A DNA stretch of 19,758 nt from assembly GCA_964612995.1 (NCBI GenBank), contig CAZTGE010000078.1:1-19758 (forward strand), given 5' to 3'. Source of the stretch: SLQH01 sp964612995 (lineage in GTDB: Bacteria; Planctomycetota; UBA11346). Below the pieces are notes generated by a model. It was given only the letters and a program-made list of their open reading frames with translations. It ran no database searches and had not been told where the DNA came from. Numbering within the stretch: position 1 is the stretch's first letter; each line of letters opens with the position of its first letter. The position numbers were made by a program, and so were the translations under genes. Of the stretch, positions 8,946 through 16,472 are shown one piece after another.

Positions 8946-10706
8946 TCAGTCGTCCCCTGCCGGCAGGTCCGGCGGTACCTGAGCGTAGTCGAGTGCGTAG
9001 GTGAGCACGTCGTGGACCACGGGGGCGGCGACCTGGCTGCCGTAGTGGCCGTTGGCGCGGGGATCGTCGACCACCACCAGGCACAGCAGGGCCGGATCGA
9101 TTCCCGGCGCGGCCGGCGCCCAGCAGATGAAGCTGGCGATATGGCGATCGCTGCGATAGCGCCCGTCAACGAGCTTCTCGGTCGTGCCGGTCTTGCCGGC
9201 CGAGCTGTAGCCATCGAGCCGCACCCGGCGGCCGGTCCCCTCGGTCATGGTCATGTTCATCGCCGCGCGGATCGCGGCGGCATCGGCCGGCGCGAAGATC
9301 CGTCGCGCTGGCGCGAGCTCGGGGACGGGACGATCGATACGCGCGCCGTTCTCCGGATCGATGGCGTAGATCCGCCGGACGATACGTGGCGCGCGCATGA
9401 CCCCGCCGTTGGCCACCGCCGCGTGGGCCATGGCCATCTGCAGCGGGGTGACGCCGATCTCGTACCCCTTGCAGACCGAGAGCAGCGTGCCGCTGCGGGT
9501 CCAGGACCCGGCCGGCGTGAGCATGCCGGCGTCCTCGCCCGGCAGCGCGATGCCGGTGCGTGCGCCGAACCCGAAACGCAGGATCCAGTCGCGCAAGCGC
9601 TGCACCGGCATGCGCAGGGTGATCTTGCTCATCAACACGTTGACGGACTTGGCCACCCCCTGGGCGACGGTGAGCCGGCCGTAGCCGTGGCTGTCGCTGA
9701 CCTGCCGGCGATGTCGGCCGACCCGCGCCAGCCACCGGCCGTTCTCGCAGTCGACCATCGTGTTCCAGTCGACCAGGCCGTCGCTGACCACCGCCCCGGC
9801 GACCAGCGGCTTGATGGTCGAACCACACTCGTAGACGTACTGCAGACATCCGTTCTGGAAATACTCGCGGCTCTCGACGTAGTCGGTCGCGAAATCGGCC
9901 GGATCGAAGGATGGCAGCGAGGCCATCGCCATCACCTCGCCAGTGGTCGGCCGGATCACGATGCCGTGGGCCCCGGCCGCCTGGTGGTGCTCCAACGCCG
10001 TGTGCAGTCGCTGCTCGAGCTGACGCTGGATCGCGACATCGATGGTCAGCTGAACGTGACAGCCGGGACGCGCCGGGATCGCCCGCGCCTGCGCGTCGAT
10101 CATCGGCCGACCGCGTGCGTCGCGTTTAACCGGCACCTCGCCCGGGGTCCCGGCGAGGTGCTCGTTGCAGGTCAACTCGATCCCGCCGCCGCCGTGCCCC
10201 TCATCGCAGACGAAGCCGAGCACCTGTGCTGCGAGCCGTCCATGCGGATAGATCCGCTGGTAGCAGCGGCGCAGATAGATGTGGTCGATGCCCAGTTCAC
10301 GGATCTCCTCCGCCTGGACGTCGTCGAGATTGCGTGCGATCATCCGTCCATTGCGACCCGATTCGAACCAGGCGCGCAGCGTGGCGCGCGGCAGGCCCAG
10401 GATCCGACTGAGATGGACGGTCGCGCCGAGCTTGTCCTGCATGTAGCTCGGATCGGAGAACAGGTCCCAGCGCGCGGCCGAGGAGACCAGCGAACGGCCC
10501 CGGCAGTCGAGGATGCTGCCACGCGCGGCAGGGATCTGCAGGCTGGCGCGGCCGGTGGCCTGGGCGCGAGCGCGGAAGGCCCCTCCACGGTTGACCTGGA
10601 GATGATGCAGGCGCTGCACGAGCACCGCGAACAGCAGCCCGAAGACCGTGATCGTGATCCCCATGCGCCAGTGTTGACACGGTGCCGGCACCAACGGGGC
10701 ACTCAT
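8946..10706 (-). CDS. ftsI: septal peptidoglycan transpeptidase FtsI (PBP3)
   Basis: This class B penicillin-binding protein crosslinks septal peptidoglycan and is paired with FtsW. The 586-residue product has a short cytoplasmic N-terminus, one membrane segment at about 14-32, a PBP dimerisation/pedestal domain (RGSILDCRGRSL near 62-73), then the transpeptidase domain. Active-site motifs are all present: STIK with Ser296 and Lys299, SVN at 354-356, and KTGT at 505-508. No PASTA repeats are seen. The ATG overlaps the ftsL stop as ATGA, so the partner proteins are translationally coupled. Confidence 0.96.
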   Translation of the reverse strand: MSAPLVPAPCQHWRMGITITVFGLLFAVLVQRLHHLQVNRGGAFRARAQATGRASLQIPAARGSILDCRGRSLVSSAARWDLFSDPSYMQDKLGATVHLSRILGLPRATLRAWFESGRNGRMIARNLDDVQAEEIRELGIDHIYLRRCYQRIYPHGRLAAQVLGFVCDEGHGGGGIELTCNEHLAGTPGEVPVKRDARGRPMIDAQARAIPARPGCHVQLTIDVAIQRQLEQRLHTALEHHQAAGAHGIVIRPTTGEVMAMASLPSFDPADFATDYVESREYFQNGCLQYVYECGSTIKPLVAGAVVSDGLVDWNTMVDCENGRWLARVGRHRRQVSDSHGYGRLTVAQGVAKSVNVLMSKITLRMPVQRLRDWILRFGFGARTGIALPGEDAGMLTPAGSWTRSGTLLSVCKGYEIGVTPLQMAMAHAAVANGGVMRAPRIVRRIYAIDPENGARIDRPVPELAPARRIFAPADAAAIRAAMNMTMTEGTGRRVRLDGYSSAGKTGTTEKLVDGRYRSDRHIASFICWAPAAPGIDPALLCLVVVDDPRANGHYGSQVAAPVVHDVLTYALDYAQVPPDLPAGDD

Positions 10707-11020
10707 CGCGTACTGTCGCCCTGGGTGAGATCCCGATCGTGATTGACGGCCAGGGCAGGCTCGATCCGCAACGGAACGCGCAACCGCGCGAGCGCGGCGT
10801 CGATACGCTGCCGCTGGGCGAGGTCGTCGACCTCTTTGAGCAGATTGTAGCGCTGTTGCTCGAGCTCGGTGCGCTGTTCGAGATCGCCACCACGCCGCTT
10901 GTCGAGGTGGGCCGACTCGGCCCCCGCGGTAGCCACGTCGATGCCGATGCTCACGCAGAACGCCAGCCAGCTGGCGAAGACGAGGACGTGCAGCCCGTTC
11001 CAGGTCAGCGGATTGCGCAT
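10703..11020 (-). CDS. ftsL: FtsL-like cell-division membrane protein
   Basis: The 105-residue protein has one hydrophobic segment near the N-terminus (HVLVFASWLAFCVSIGIDVA) followed by a polar heptad-like stretch with many Glu, Arg and Leu (DLEQRTELEQQRYNLLKEVDDLAQRQRI). This is the bitopic, coiled-coil layout of FtsL, which joins FtsB/FtsQ and activates FtsWI. FtsL is poorly conserved, so the call rests on topology and on the slot between rsmH and ftsI. The ATG at 11020 has GAGGAGG 9 bases upstream; that site overlaps the rsmH stop. A longer reading from a TTG would start inside the ribosome-binding site and is unlikely. Confidence 0.8.
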   Translation of the reverse strand: MRNPLTWNGLHVLVFASWLAFCVSIGIDVATAGAESAHLDKRRGGDLEQRTELEQQRYNLLKEVDDLAQRQRIDAALARLRVPLRIEPALAVNHDRDLTQGDSTR

Positions 11021-11034
11021 CGGTTGGATCCTCC

Positions 11035-11940
11035 TCAACGAACCGCCCAGCGCAGTCTGGCCGAAGCGGCGCGTCGGTTACGCGCCAGCTCGGCCGGGCC
11101 GGGGGTGACGACCTTGCGGCTGATCGCCGCGAGCCGGCCGTCTGCGTGATGGTGACGGAAGGCCTGTTTGACCAGGCGATCCTCGAGACTGTGAAAACTG
11201 ATGATCGCCGCCCGTCCGCCAGGGCGCAGCAGATCGGGCAGCAAGCGCAGCAGGCTCTTGAGCTCGCCGAGCTCGTCGTTGGTAGCGATGCGCAGGGCCT
11301 GGAAGGTCCGCTGCGCCGGGTGGCGTGGATGACGCCCGGGCACCGCGGCGGCGACGGCGTCGGCCAGCTCGCGCCCGCTGTACACGCCGCGTTCGCGTGC
11401 ACGTTTGAGCGCCCGCGCCACCCGCCGGCTGGCGCGCTCCTCGCCGTAGCGCCAAATGATTCCGGCCAGCTCCTCGGTGCTGAGCCGGTCGATCAGCTCC
11501 AGCGCCGTGTGCGGGCAGTCAGCTCCCATACGCATGTCCAACGGCGCGTCGGATCGCATGCCGAAGCCACGCTCGGCCAGATCGAGCTGCAGGCTGGAGA
11601 CGCCCAGGTCGGCCAGCAAGGCGTCGAAACGCTCGCCGCGCGCGGCGAGTTCGCCCGTGGCCGCGGCGAAGCCGGCCGGGCGGGAATACAGTGAGAAACG
11701 ATCACCAAAGGAGGCCAGCCGTCCACTCGCGAGCGAGCGGGCCTGGGGATCGCGATCGATTCCCAGGACCGTCGCCCCCATGCGCAACAATGCCGCGGCG
11801 TGACCGCCCAGCCCGAGGGTGCAGTCCACACACCGCACCCCCGGGCCTGCCGCCAGATGCCCCACAACTTCATCCAACAGGACGGGCTCATGCCGCCGCT
11901 CCGCGGCTCTCCGGCTGGCCCCCCCGGTGACCACCCTCAC
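11035..11940 (-). CDS. rsmH: 16S rRNA (cytosine1402-N4)-methyltransferase
   Basis: RsmH (MraW) methylates N4 of C1402 in 16S rRNA using SAM. The 301-residue product is of family length. HEPVLLDEVVGHL near 17-29, the SAM loop VDCTLGLGGHA (38-48), GIDRDPQA (60-67), DLGVSSLQLDLAERGFGMRSDAPLDMRM, and the C-terminal FQALRIATNDELGEL and ISFHSLEDRLVK are the standard signatures. The GTG at 11940 was chosen: GGAAGGA precedes it and the conserved HEPVLL begins 16 residues later. It lies 17 bases after the small unknown gene upstream. Confidence 0.95.
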   Translation of the reverse strand: MRVVTGGASRRAAERRHEPVLLDEVVGHLAAGPGVRCVDCTLGLGGHAAALLRMGATVLGIDRDPQARSLASGRLASFGDRFSLYSRPAGFAAATGELAARGERFDALLADLGVSSLQLDLAERGFGMRSDAPLDMRMGADCPHTALELIDRLSTEELAGIIWRYGEERASRRVARALKRARERGVYSGRELADAVAAAVPGRHPRHPAQRTFQALRIATNDELGELKSLLRLLPDLLRPGGRAAIISFHSLEDRLVKQAFRHHHADGRLAAISRKVVTPGPAELARNRRAASARLRWAVR

Positions 11941-11957
11941 TGCGTGTCCTTCCGTGT

Positions 11958-12188
11958 TCAGGCGCTGGCTGCGAGCAGCTCCGGCCGCAATCGCCGGATG
12001 CTGCTGCGCAGATAGCGCAGGTAGGGGCTGGCGCTGACCGCCCCGTTCAGCCGCCGGTCGATGCAGCGCAGGCGCAGCTCGGCCAGTTCGAGTTCGCTGC
12101 CGACATCGACGTCGCGGGCGGGGCCATCGCCCCGGCCCACCGCGGCGTCCATCGCCTCCAGCAGCCGTTCGAGATCGGGATCGCGCAT
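11958..12188 (-). CDS. 76-residue protein of unknown function in the dcw operon
   Basis: I do not recognise this protein. It sits where most clusters go straight from mraZ to rsmH. An AAGGAGG site lies 6 bases before the ATG at 12188, better than any site for a longer in-frame ATG near 12266, and the stop is 17 bases before rsmH. The sequence begins MRDPDLERLLEAMDAA and is acidic in the first half. The second half is Arg-rich and probably helical (ELRLRCIDRRL, YLRYLRSSIRRLRPEL). There is no membrane segment, signal peptide or Cys pair. The ribosome site and operon position favour a real gene; function cannot be inferred. Confidence 0.65.
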   Translation of the reverse strand: MRDPDLERLLEAMDAAVGRGDGPARDVDVGSELELAELRLRCIDRRLNGAVSASPYLRYLRSSIRRLRPELLAASA

Positions 12189-12319
12189 GTCGTCCTCCTT
12201 TGGGAGCCAGCATACGGCGCCAGCCCCTCGCTCTGCTTGCCGCCGGGATCGACGGACTTTCGCCATACCCGCACCGCACCGACGGGCGCGTACAGGCTAC
12301 CGGGACGCCACCCCCCGCG

Positions 12320-12790
12320 TCAGACCATCGGCACAGGCGGAGCCTGATAGGCCGCATCCGAGTCCTCCTCAGGTTCGTCCGCGACGTAGGCGGCATAGTC
12401 CTCCGGCTTCCAGACCATCACCGAGCGGTTGGTGCTATACATGAACACGTCGCGCTCGAGACCGAGGTAGCTCACGAAATGCTGCGGCAGCACGATGCGC
12501 CGCTGGGCGTCGAGGTTCATCCGGTGCACGCTGCCGTTGAGTCTCGCGATCGCCGCCTCCGCGCGCACCGGCTCTCCGGCGTACTGCTCGCGCAAACGGT
12601 CCTCCAGAGCCTCCAGCTGCGACTCGGACATCAACACCACCACGCGGAAGGCCTGATCGGTCCCCGGTTTGAGCATGGTGTGGATCCGTCCGCAGACGTA
12701 GCCCTCCTCCTCGGCCTGAACCAGGGCACGGGCTCCCTTGAGCAGGGTCACCTGATTCTTCGGCGACAGGCGCAGGGTGGGCAAGTCCAT
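12320..12790 (-). CDS. mraZ: MraZ-like transcriptional regulator (SpoVT/AbrB fold)
   Basis: The 156-residue protein starts the dcw cluster, the classic place of mraZ. Its second half contains NLDAQRRIVLPQHFVSYLGLERDVFMYS, a good match to the MraZ repeat DxxGRixlP. The first repeat is strongly diverged (LRLSPKNQVTLLKGARAL) and lacks the D-x-x-G-R core. An acidic tail (DEPEEDSD) ends the protein. MraZ binds tandem repeats upstream of its own gene and represses the operon; 10-bp-spaced repeats lie just upstream here. The ATG at 12790 is preferred over a TTG at 12826, which falls inside the repeat array, although the ribosome site is weak. It could be a wider AbrB-family member, but position and operator support MraZ. 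Confidence 0.8.
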   Translation of the reverse strand: MDLPTLRLSPKNQVTLLKGARALVQAEEEGYVCGRIHTMLKPGTDQAFRVVVLMSESQLEALEDRLREQYAGEPVRAEAAIARLNGSVHRMNLDAQRRIVLPQHFVSYLGLERDVFMYSTNRSVMVWKPEDYAAYVADEPEEDSDAAYQAPPVPMV

Positions 12791-12823
12791 GGCGGTGCTG
12801 ATACCTCGGCTGGGTCCATGTTG

Positions 12824-12878
12824 CAACTTCTCCCTACTGCTTGCAACTGGAAACTTCTTCGCCCAACTGCACGCAACC
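12824..12878 (-). promoter_or_regulatory. candidate MraZ operator: 10-bp-spaced direct repeats
   Basis: On the minus strand, the five bases at 12878-12874, 12868-12864, 12858-12854, 12848-12844, 12838-12834 and 12828-12824 read GGTTG, AGTTG, AGAAG, AGTTG, AGTAG and AGTTG, each separated by exactly five bases. E. coli MraZ is known to bind short G-rich 5-base direct repeats with 5-base spacers upstream of mraZ. The spacing here is the same and only the core differs. The array ends about 34 bases before the mraZ ATG, suited to autorepression of the dcw operon. Confidence 0.6.
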
Positions 12879-12894
12879 TCTTGCCAGACAGGGA

Positions 12895-12917
12895 CTAACC
12901 CACGCCTAGTGGGTTAG
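12895..12917. repeat. perfect 9-bp inverted repeat upstream of mraZ
   Basis: CTAACCCAC and GTGGGTTAG flank a 5-base loop (GCCTA) in the divergent region between mraZ and the rhomboid gene. It lies directly upstream of the 10-bp repeat array. It is A/T-richer than its surroundings and has no T tract, so an operator for a dimeric regulator is more likely than a terminator. I could not identify convincing -35/-10 boxes for either divergent gene in 12791-13084. Confidence 0.5.
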
Positions 12918-13084
12918 AATTGACTCTATGCCGCATCTGGCTCGCAGGGCCCTGGCTCGCCTCACCCCTACGGCATCCCAGGGCCGTGAACGTGGCTGAA
13001 CCACGCAAATGCAACCGTAGACAAGCCTTGTATAGCGCCGGAGCCCGCCTTGCCGCCGTCCCCGCTCCGGCTTAGCATGGGGCC

Positions 13085-13873
13085 ATGCGCAAGCTGCGCT
13101 CACTCCTGCTCCGCTTCGAGTACGCCACCGGCGGCTATTTCAGCCCGGTGGTCACCTGTCTGTTTGCCGTCAATCTGGCCGTTTTCCTCGCCAGCTGGTT
13201 CACCATGGGCCCCGGCAGCTCCACGGTGGCCGAGTGGCTGATGCTCAGTCGCAGCAGCCTGCTGGACTTCCAGCTCTGGCGGTTGGTCACCGCCGGCTTC
13301 ACCCAGATCGAGCCCGGTCATCTGTTGATGAACCTGCTGGTACTCGGCTTCTTCGGGCACAACGTCGAACAGCATTTCGGCGCACGCGGCTTCCTCACCC
13401 TGGTCCTGGGCACCATCGTCATCAGCGGTCTGGCCCACGTCATGGTGACCGAGGTGCCCTACATCGGCTTCAGCGGCGCGGCCTACGCCATCCTCGTCGC
13501 CTTCGCGACCCTGGCCCCCCGCGCCCGGCTGGTGTTCTTCATCGTCTTCATGCCGGCCTGGCTGCTGGTCACCATCCTCATCTCGATCGATGTGCTCATG
13601 GCCCTGGGGCCACGTCAGAGCGACACCGCGCACCTGATCCATCTGGTCGGCGCGGGCATCGGCTTCCTCAGCATTCGCTACGGCCATCGCTGGTGGCGCC
13701 TGCGCCGGCGCCTGCAGGCAGCCAGCGAGGCGCGCCGGGTTGCCAGCGAGCAACGCGCCGATGCCGACCTCGACCGGCTGCTGGCCAAAGTCTCCGAACA
13801 CGGCCTGCCGAGCCTGACTGCGGCCGAACGCCGCTTCCTCCAGCGCTACTCGCGCTCGCACCGCGACCGATGA
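13085..13873 (+). CDS. rhomboid family intramembrane serine protease
   Basis: The 262-residue membrane protein has about six hydrophobic segments. The rhomboid signatures are in order: QLWRLVTAGFTQ (63-74), HLLMNLLVLGFFG (79-91), the catalytic GFSG (128-131, Ser130), and a C-terminal helix with AHLIHLVGAGIGF, in which His183 is the likely second catalytic residue. In that last motif a His occupies the position usually held by a small residue. A soluble tail of about 60 residues follows, ending in SLTAAERRFLQRYS, a Leu/Glu-rich helix also seen in PVC and Bacteroidetes relatives (from memory). The substrate is unknown. The stop overlaps the ispG start as ATGA, so the two genes form an operon. 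No clear ribosome site is seen. Confidence 0.88.
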   Translation: MRKLRSLLLRFEYATGGYFSPVVTCLFAVNLAVFLASWFTMGPGSSTVAEWLMLSRSSLLDFQLWRLVTAGFTQIEPGHLLMNLLVLGFFGHNVEQHFGARGFLTLVLGTIVISGLAHVMVTEVPYIGFSGAAYAILVAFATLAPRARLVFFIVFMPAWLLVTILISIDVLMALGPRQSDTAHLIHLVGAGIGFLSIRYGHRWWRLRRRLQAASEARRVASEQRADADLDRLLAKVSEHGLPSLTAAERRFLQRYSRSHRDR

Positions 13874-15570
13874 GCATCCCCCTGGCCCGCAGCCGTCGTA
13901 GGGCCCTGCCGGTGCGTATCGGCGATCGTCTGATCGGTGGCGACGCACCGGTCCTGGTCCAGAGCATGACCACCACCCTGGCCACCGATCTGCCGGCGAC
14001 GCTCGCCCAGTGCCGCGAGCTCGCCGAGGCCGGCTGCGGCCTGATCCGGGTGACCGCACCGAGCGTGGCCGCGGCCCAGGCGCTCGGGCCGCTGCGCCAG
14101 GCGCTCGATGCCGCCGGTCACGGCGGGCTCCCGCTATGCGCCGACGTCCACTTCCAGCCCCGCGCCGCCTATGCCGCGCTCGAGCATGTCGAGAAGGTCC
14201 GGATCAATCCGGGCAACTTCGCCGACCGTCCCATCGCCGACTGGAACGCCTACGACGACGCAGACTTCGCCGCCGACCGCCAACGCGCCGCCGCGACCGC
14301 CGGCGCCTTCTTCGCCGCTGCAGCCGAACGCGGCCGCGCGGTGCGCATCGGCGTCAACCACGGCTCGCTCAGCGATCGCATGACCCTGCGCCATGGCAAC
14401 ACACCTGCGGGCATGGTCGCCGCTGCGCTCGAGTACTGCGATTTCGCCGAGGCGGTCGGGCACCGCGAGCTGGTCATCAGCATCAAGGCCTCGCAACCAG
14501 GGGTCATGGTCACGACCGTGCGTGAGCTGGTCGCCGCGCTCGAGGCGCGCGGCATCCCCTACCCGCTCCACCTCGGCGTCACCGAGGCCGGCAGCGGACT
14601 CGAGGGCCGGGTCGCCGGCGCGGTCGGCATCGGCGCGCTGATCGCGGATGGTATCGGCGACACCCTTCGGGTGAGCCTGACCGAACCGCCACTCGCCGAG
14701 CTCGCACCGGCCCGGACCCTGGCCGGCCTGCTCGCGGCGCCGGGCGGCAGCGCCGACACCGGCAGCGCAGCAGCCTGGACGCAGACACCCGCGCGCCGCG
14801 GTGGCCCGCTGGCACTGGGCGAGGTGGTGCTCGGCGGCGGACACCCGCCGGCGGTCCTCGCCTCCACACCCGATGCCGACCTCGACCCGGCCCAGCTCGA
14901 AACGGTGCGGATTCGCCCAGGCGCTGCGCTCATCCCGGACGTGCCGGTGCAGCTGGCCGACCTGCGCGACACCGATGACCTGCGCGCGCTGTGCAGCGCC
15001 CTGCGCGCGGCTCCCCACCCGCTGCTCATCGGCCTCGGCGACACCGGAACCTGCCCCCCGGTCCAGGCCTATCGCGCATTGACCGCGGCGATCCTCACCG
15101 GCGCAGCACATCATGCCCTGTTGCTGCACGACACCGATCCCGATCCGGTGGTCTGCGCCGCGCGTCTCGGGGCGCTCTTGCTCGACGGCGCTGGCGACGC
15201 CATCTGGCTGCCGGGCGTGCCGCAGCCGGGACCCACCGCCTTCGCGATACTCCAGGCCGCCGGCGCGCGCATCACCCGCGCGCGCATCGTCTCCTGCCCG
15301 ACCTGCGGTCGGACCGCGGTCGACCTGCTCGCGCTGACCGAGGAGGTCAAGACAGCCACGGCTCACCTGAACGGCCTGACCATCGGCGTGATGGGCTGCG
15401 TGGTCAACGGCCCCGGCGAAATGGCAGACGCCGACTACGGCCTCGTCGGCGCGGGCCCCGACCACCTGCACCTGTATCGCGGCCGCACGGTGGTGCGCCG
15501 CGATCTGACTCTGACCACAGCGCCGACAGCGCTGCTGGAGCTGATCGAAGCCGACCGCCTGCAAAGCTGA
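13870..15570 (+). CDS. ispG: 4-hydroxy-3-methylbut-2-enyl-diphosphate synthase, long three-domain type
   Basis: IspG (GcpE) is the iron-sulphur enzyme of the MEP isoprenoid pathway that reductively opens methylerythritol cyclodiphosphate to HMBPP. The 566-residue product is far longer than the about 370 of the E. coli enzyme. A TIM barrel covers about 1-280 (VQSMTTT, CADVHFQP, VRINPGNFADR, IGVNHGSLSDRM, SIKASQP, LGVTEAG). An inserted domain spans about 281-455, then comes the Fe-S domain with Cys476 and Cys479 (SCPTCG), Cys510 (GVMGCVVNGPGE) and catalytic Glu517. This layout is the plant/Chlamydiae/Bacteroidetes type and is the best taxonomic marker in the window. IspG supplies the precursor of the undecaprenyl carrier used by MraY and MurG. 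It is coupled to the rhomboid gene by a 4-base overlap. Confidence 0.95.
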   Translation: MSIPLARSRRRALPVRIGDRLIGGDAPVLVQSMTTTLATDLPATLAQCRELAEAGCGLIRVTAPSVAAAQALGPLRQALDAAGHGGLPLCADVHFQPRAAYAALEHVEKVRINPGNFADRPIADWNAYDDADFAADRQRAAATAGAFFAAAAERGRAVRIGVNHGSLSDRMTLRHGNTPAGMVAAALEYCDFAEAVGHRELVISIKASQPGVMVTTVRELVAALEARGIPYPLHLGVTEAGSGLEGRVAGAVGIGALIADGIGDTLRVSLTEPPLAELAPARTLAGLLAAPGGSADTGSAAAWTQTPARRGGPLALGEVVLGGGHPPAVLASTPDADLDPAQLETVRIRPGAALIPDVPVQLADLRDTDDLRALCSALRAAPHPLLIGLGDTGTCPPVQAYRALTAAILTGAAHHALLLHDTDPDPVVCAARLGALLLDGAGDAIWLPGVPQPGPTAFAILQAAGARITRARIVSCPTCGRTAVDLLALTEEVKTATAHLNGLTIGVMGCVVNGPGEMADADYGLVGAGPDHLHLYRGRTVVRRDLTLTTAPTALLELIEADRLQS

Positions 15571-15587
15571 ACCGGCAAGCACACCGG

Positions 15588-16212
15588 TCACCGGCCGCGG
15601 ACTGATGTACCGCAACCGGCCAGATACCAGTTGGCGAAGTGCTGGCTGGTCAGACTGCCGATGGGCAGGCCGGTGCCCGGCGGATCGCCGGGGAAGCCAT
15701 CGATCATGGCACCACACAGGCCCAGCAGGGTCGGATCTTTGCAACGCTGCCGCAGCAGGCGCTTGAGCATGGCGTGATCGATCGAGGCGAAGAAGCTGCG
15801 CACATCCAGGTGCAGGTGCCAGGCTGCGCGGCGCGCCTGGTGTTGGGCCGCCTGGACAGCGGCCAGAGTGCCCTTGCCCGGACGGCAGGCACAGCTGTGG
15901 TGGATATGCCCCCCGTTCGAACTGGGGTTCCATCACGGCGATCAGGGCGTGGCACAGCACCCGCTCATGAAAGCGAGCGGCGTGGATGGTGCGCTTCTTC
16001 GGGTCGTGGACGACGAAGCTGCGGTAACTGCCGCGTACCGCCGTGCCGATCAGGATGTCCTCGCGCAGCGCCGCCAGGCGGACGTCGAGGTGGCGGCGAA
16101 AGCGGCGCACCTCCCACCGGTCGCTCTTGCCCCGGGCGGCAAGGCGGAAAGCACGCAGCAGGTTGGCGTGATCGGCGACAGCCGCGAGGTCGGCGCCGCT
16201 ACGCTTGGGCAC
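15588..16212 (-). pseudogene. reverse transcriptase remnant, DGR-type, frameshifted and 3'-truncated
   Basis: From a GTG at 16212 the first frame gives an RT N-terminus: RAFRLAARGKSDRW, LREDILIGTAVRGSYRSF, VVHDPKKRTIHAARFHERV, HALIAVMEPQFERG. At a run of six G (plus-strand C run 15909-15914) the homology moves to another frame: HIHHSCACRPGKGTLAAVQ, then HLHLDVRSFFASIDH (catalytic-Asp motif), then GLPIGSLTSQHFANWYLAG (motif B). Removing one G restores a single frame. Similarity ends near 15617, before the YxDD motif and thumb, and the frame stops at 15588, 17 bases from the convergent ispG stop. It is therefore dead as an RT. Together with the HRDC remnant that overlaps its start, it most resembles DGR reverse transcriptases; a group II-like or other bacterial RT is the alternative. 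Confidence 0.85.
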
Positions 16213-16396
16213 CGACCGTGGCCTCCAGGGCCGGGGCTTCGCTGCGCAGGATGGCCAGCACCGCGTCGGCGTATTTCTCGATCCGACCGGCGCCGATGCC
16301 GTCGATCACCTGCATGGCGGCGGTGCTGGTCACCCGCTGCTGCACCAGCTTGGCCAACTGCTCGTTCGCAGCAATAGTCCGTTCGCGGCAATAGTC
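16199..16396 (-). pseudogene. HRDC-domain protein remnant overlapping the RT
   Basis: A minus-strand frame ending with TAG at 16199 reads ...ANEQLAKLVQQRV, then MQVIDGIGAGRIEKYADAVLAIL. This is the second half of an HRDC (helicase and RNase D C-terminal) nucleic-acid-binding domain. The TAG lies inside the start of the RT, a 14-base overlap, so the two were coupled. The N-terminal half is missing. A 17-bp tandem duplication at 16363-16396 shifts the frame just upstream of the surviving half, and an in-frame TGA follows with no ATG between. Some DGRs carry an HRDC gene as their accessory factor in place of avd (from memory). Confidence 0.7.
16363..16396. repeat. 17-bp tandem duplication
   Basis: Two adjacent 17-base units, CGTTCGCAGCAATAGTC (16363-16379) and CGTTCGCGGCAATAGTC (16380-16396), differ at one position. 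Because 17 is not a multiple of three, the duplication breaks the HRDC frame. With one copy removed, the frame continues upstream as ELQTIAANEQLAKL and remains open for about 30 further codons. Confidence 0.85.
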
Positions 16397-16472
16397 TGAA
16401 GCTCATAAGATCCGCCCGCCCACCGACGTCCTGGGACCATCCCGCGGTTCCATCGATGGGCGAAGCGGCAAC

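Noticed and set aside
8844..10742. Plus-strand frame of 632 codons opposite ftsI
   Set aside because: It mirrors the ftsI codon structure. The minus-strand frame has all three PBP motifs and coupled starts.
12920..12925. TTGACT as a plus-strand -35 box for the rhomboid gene
   Set aside because: No acceptable -10 hexamer lies 16-18 bases downstream, and the start codon is about 160 bases away.
12991..13005. CGTGG-CTGAA-CCACG inverted repeat upstream of the rhomboid gene
   Set aside because: A 5-bp stem is expected by chance at this GC content, and no supporting context was seen.
14134..16212. Minus-strand frame of 692 codons running through the RT into ispG antisense
   Set aside because: Only its first 98 or so codons are RT. 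The rest is frame-shifted RT and antisense of ispG, with no homology.
16205..16399. Plus-strand small frame opposite the HRDC remnant
   Set aside because: The HRDC homology is on the minus strand. The plus frame has no ribosome site or recognisable domain.
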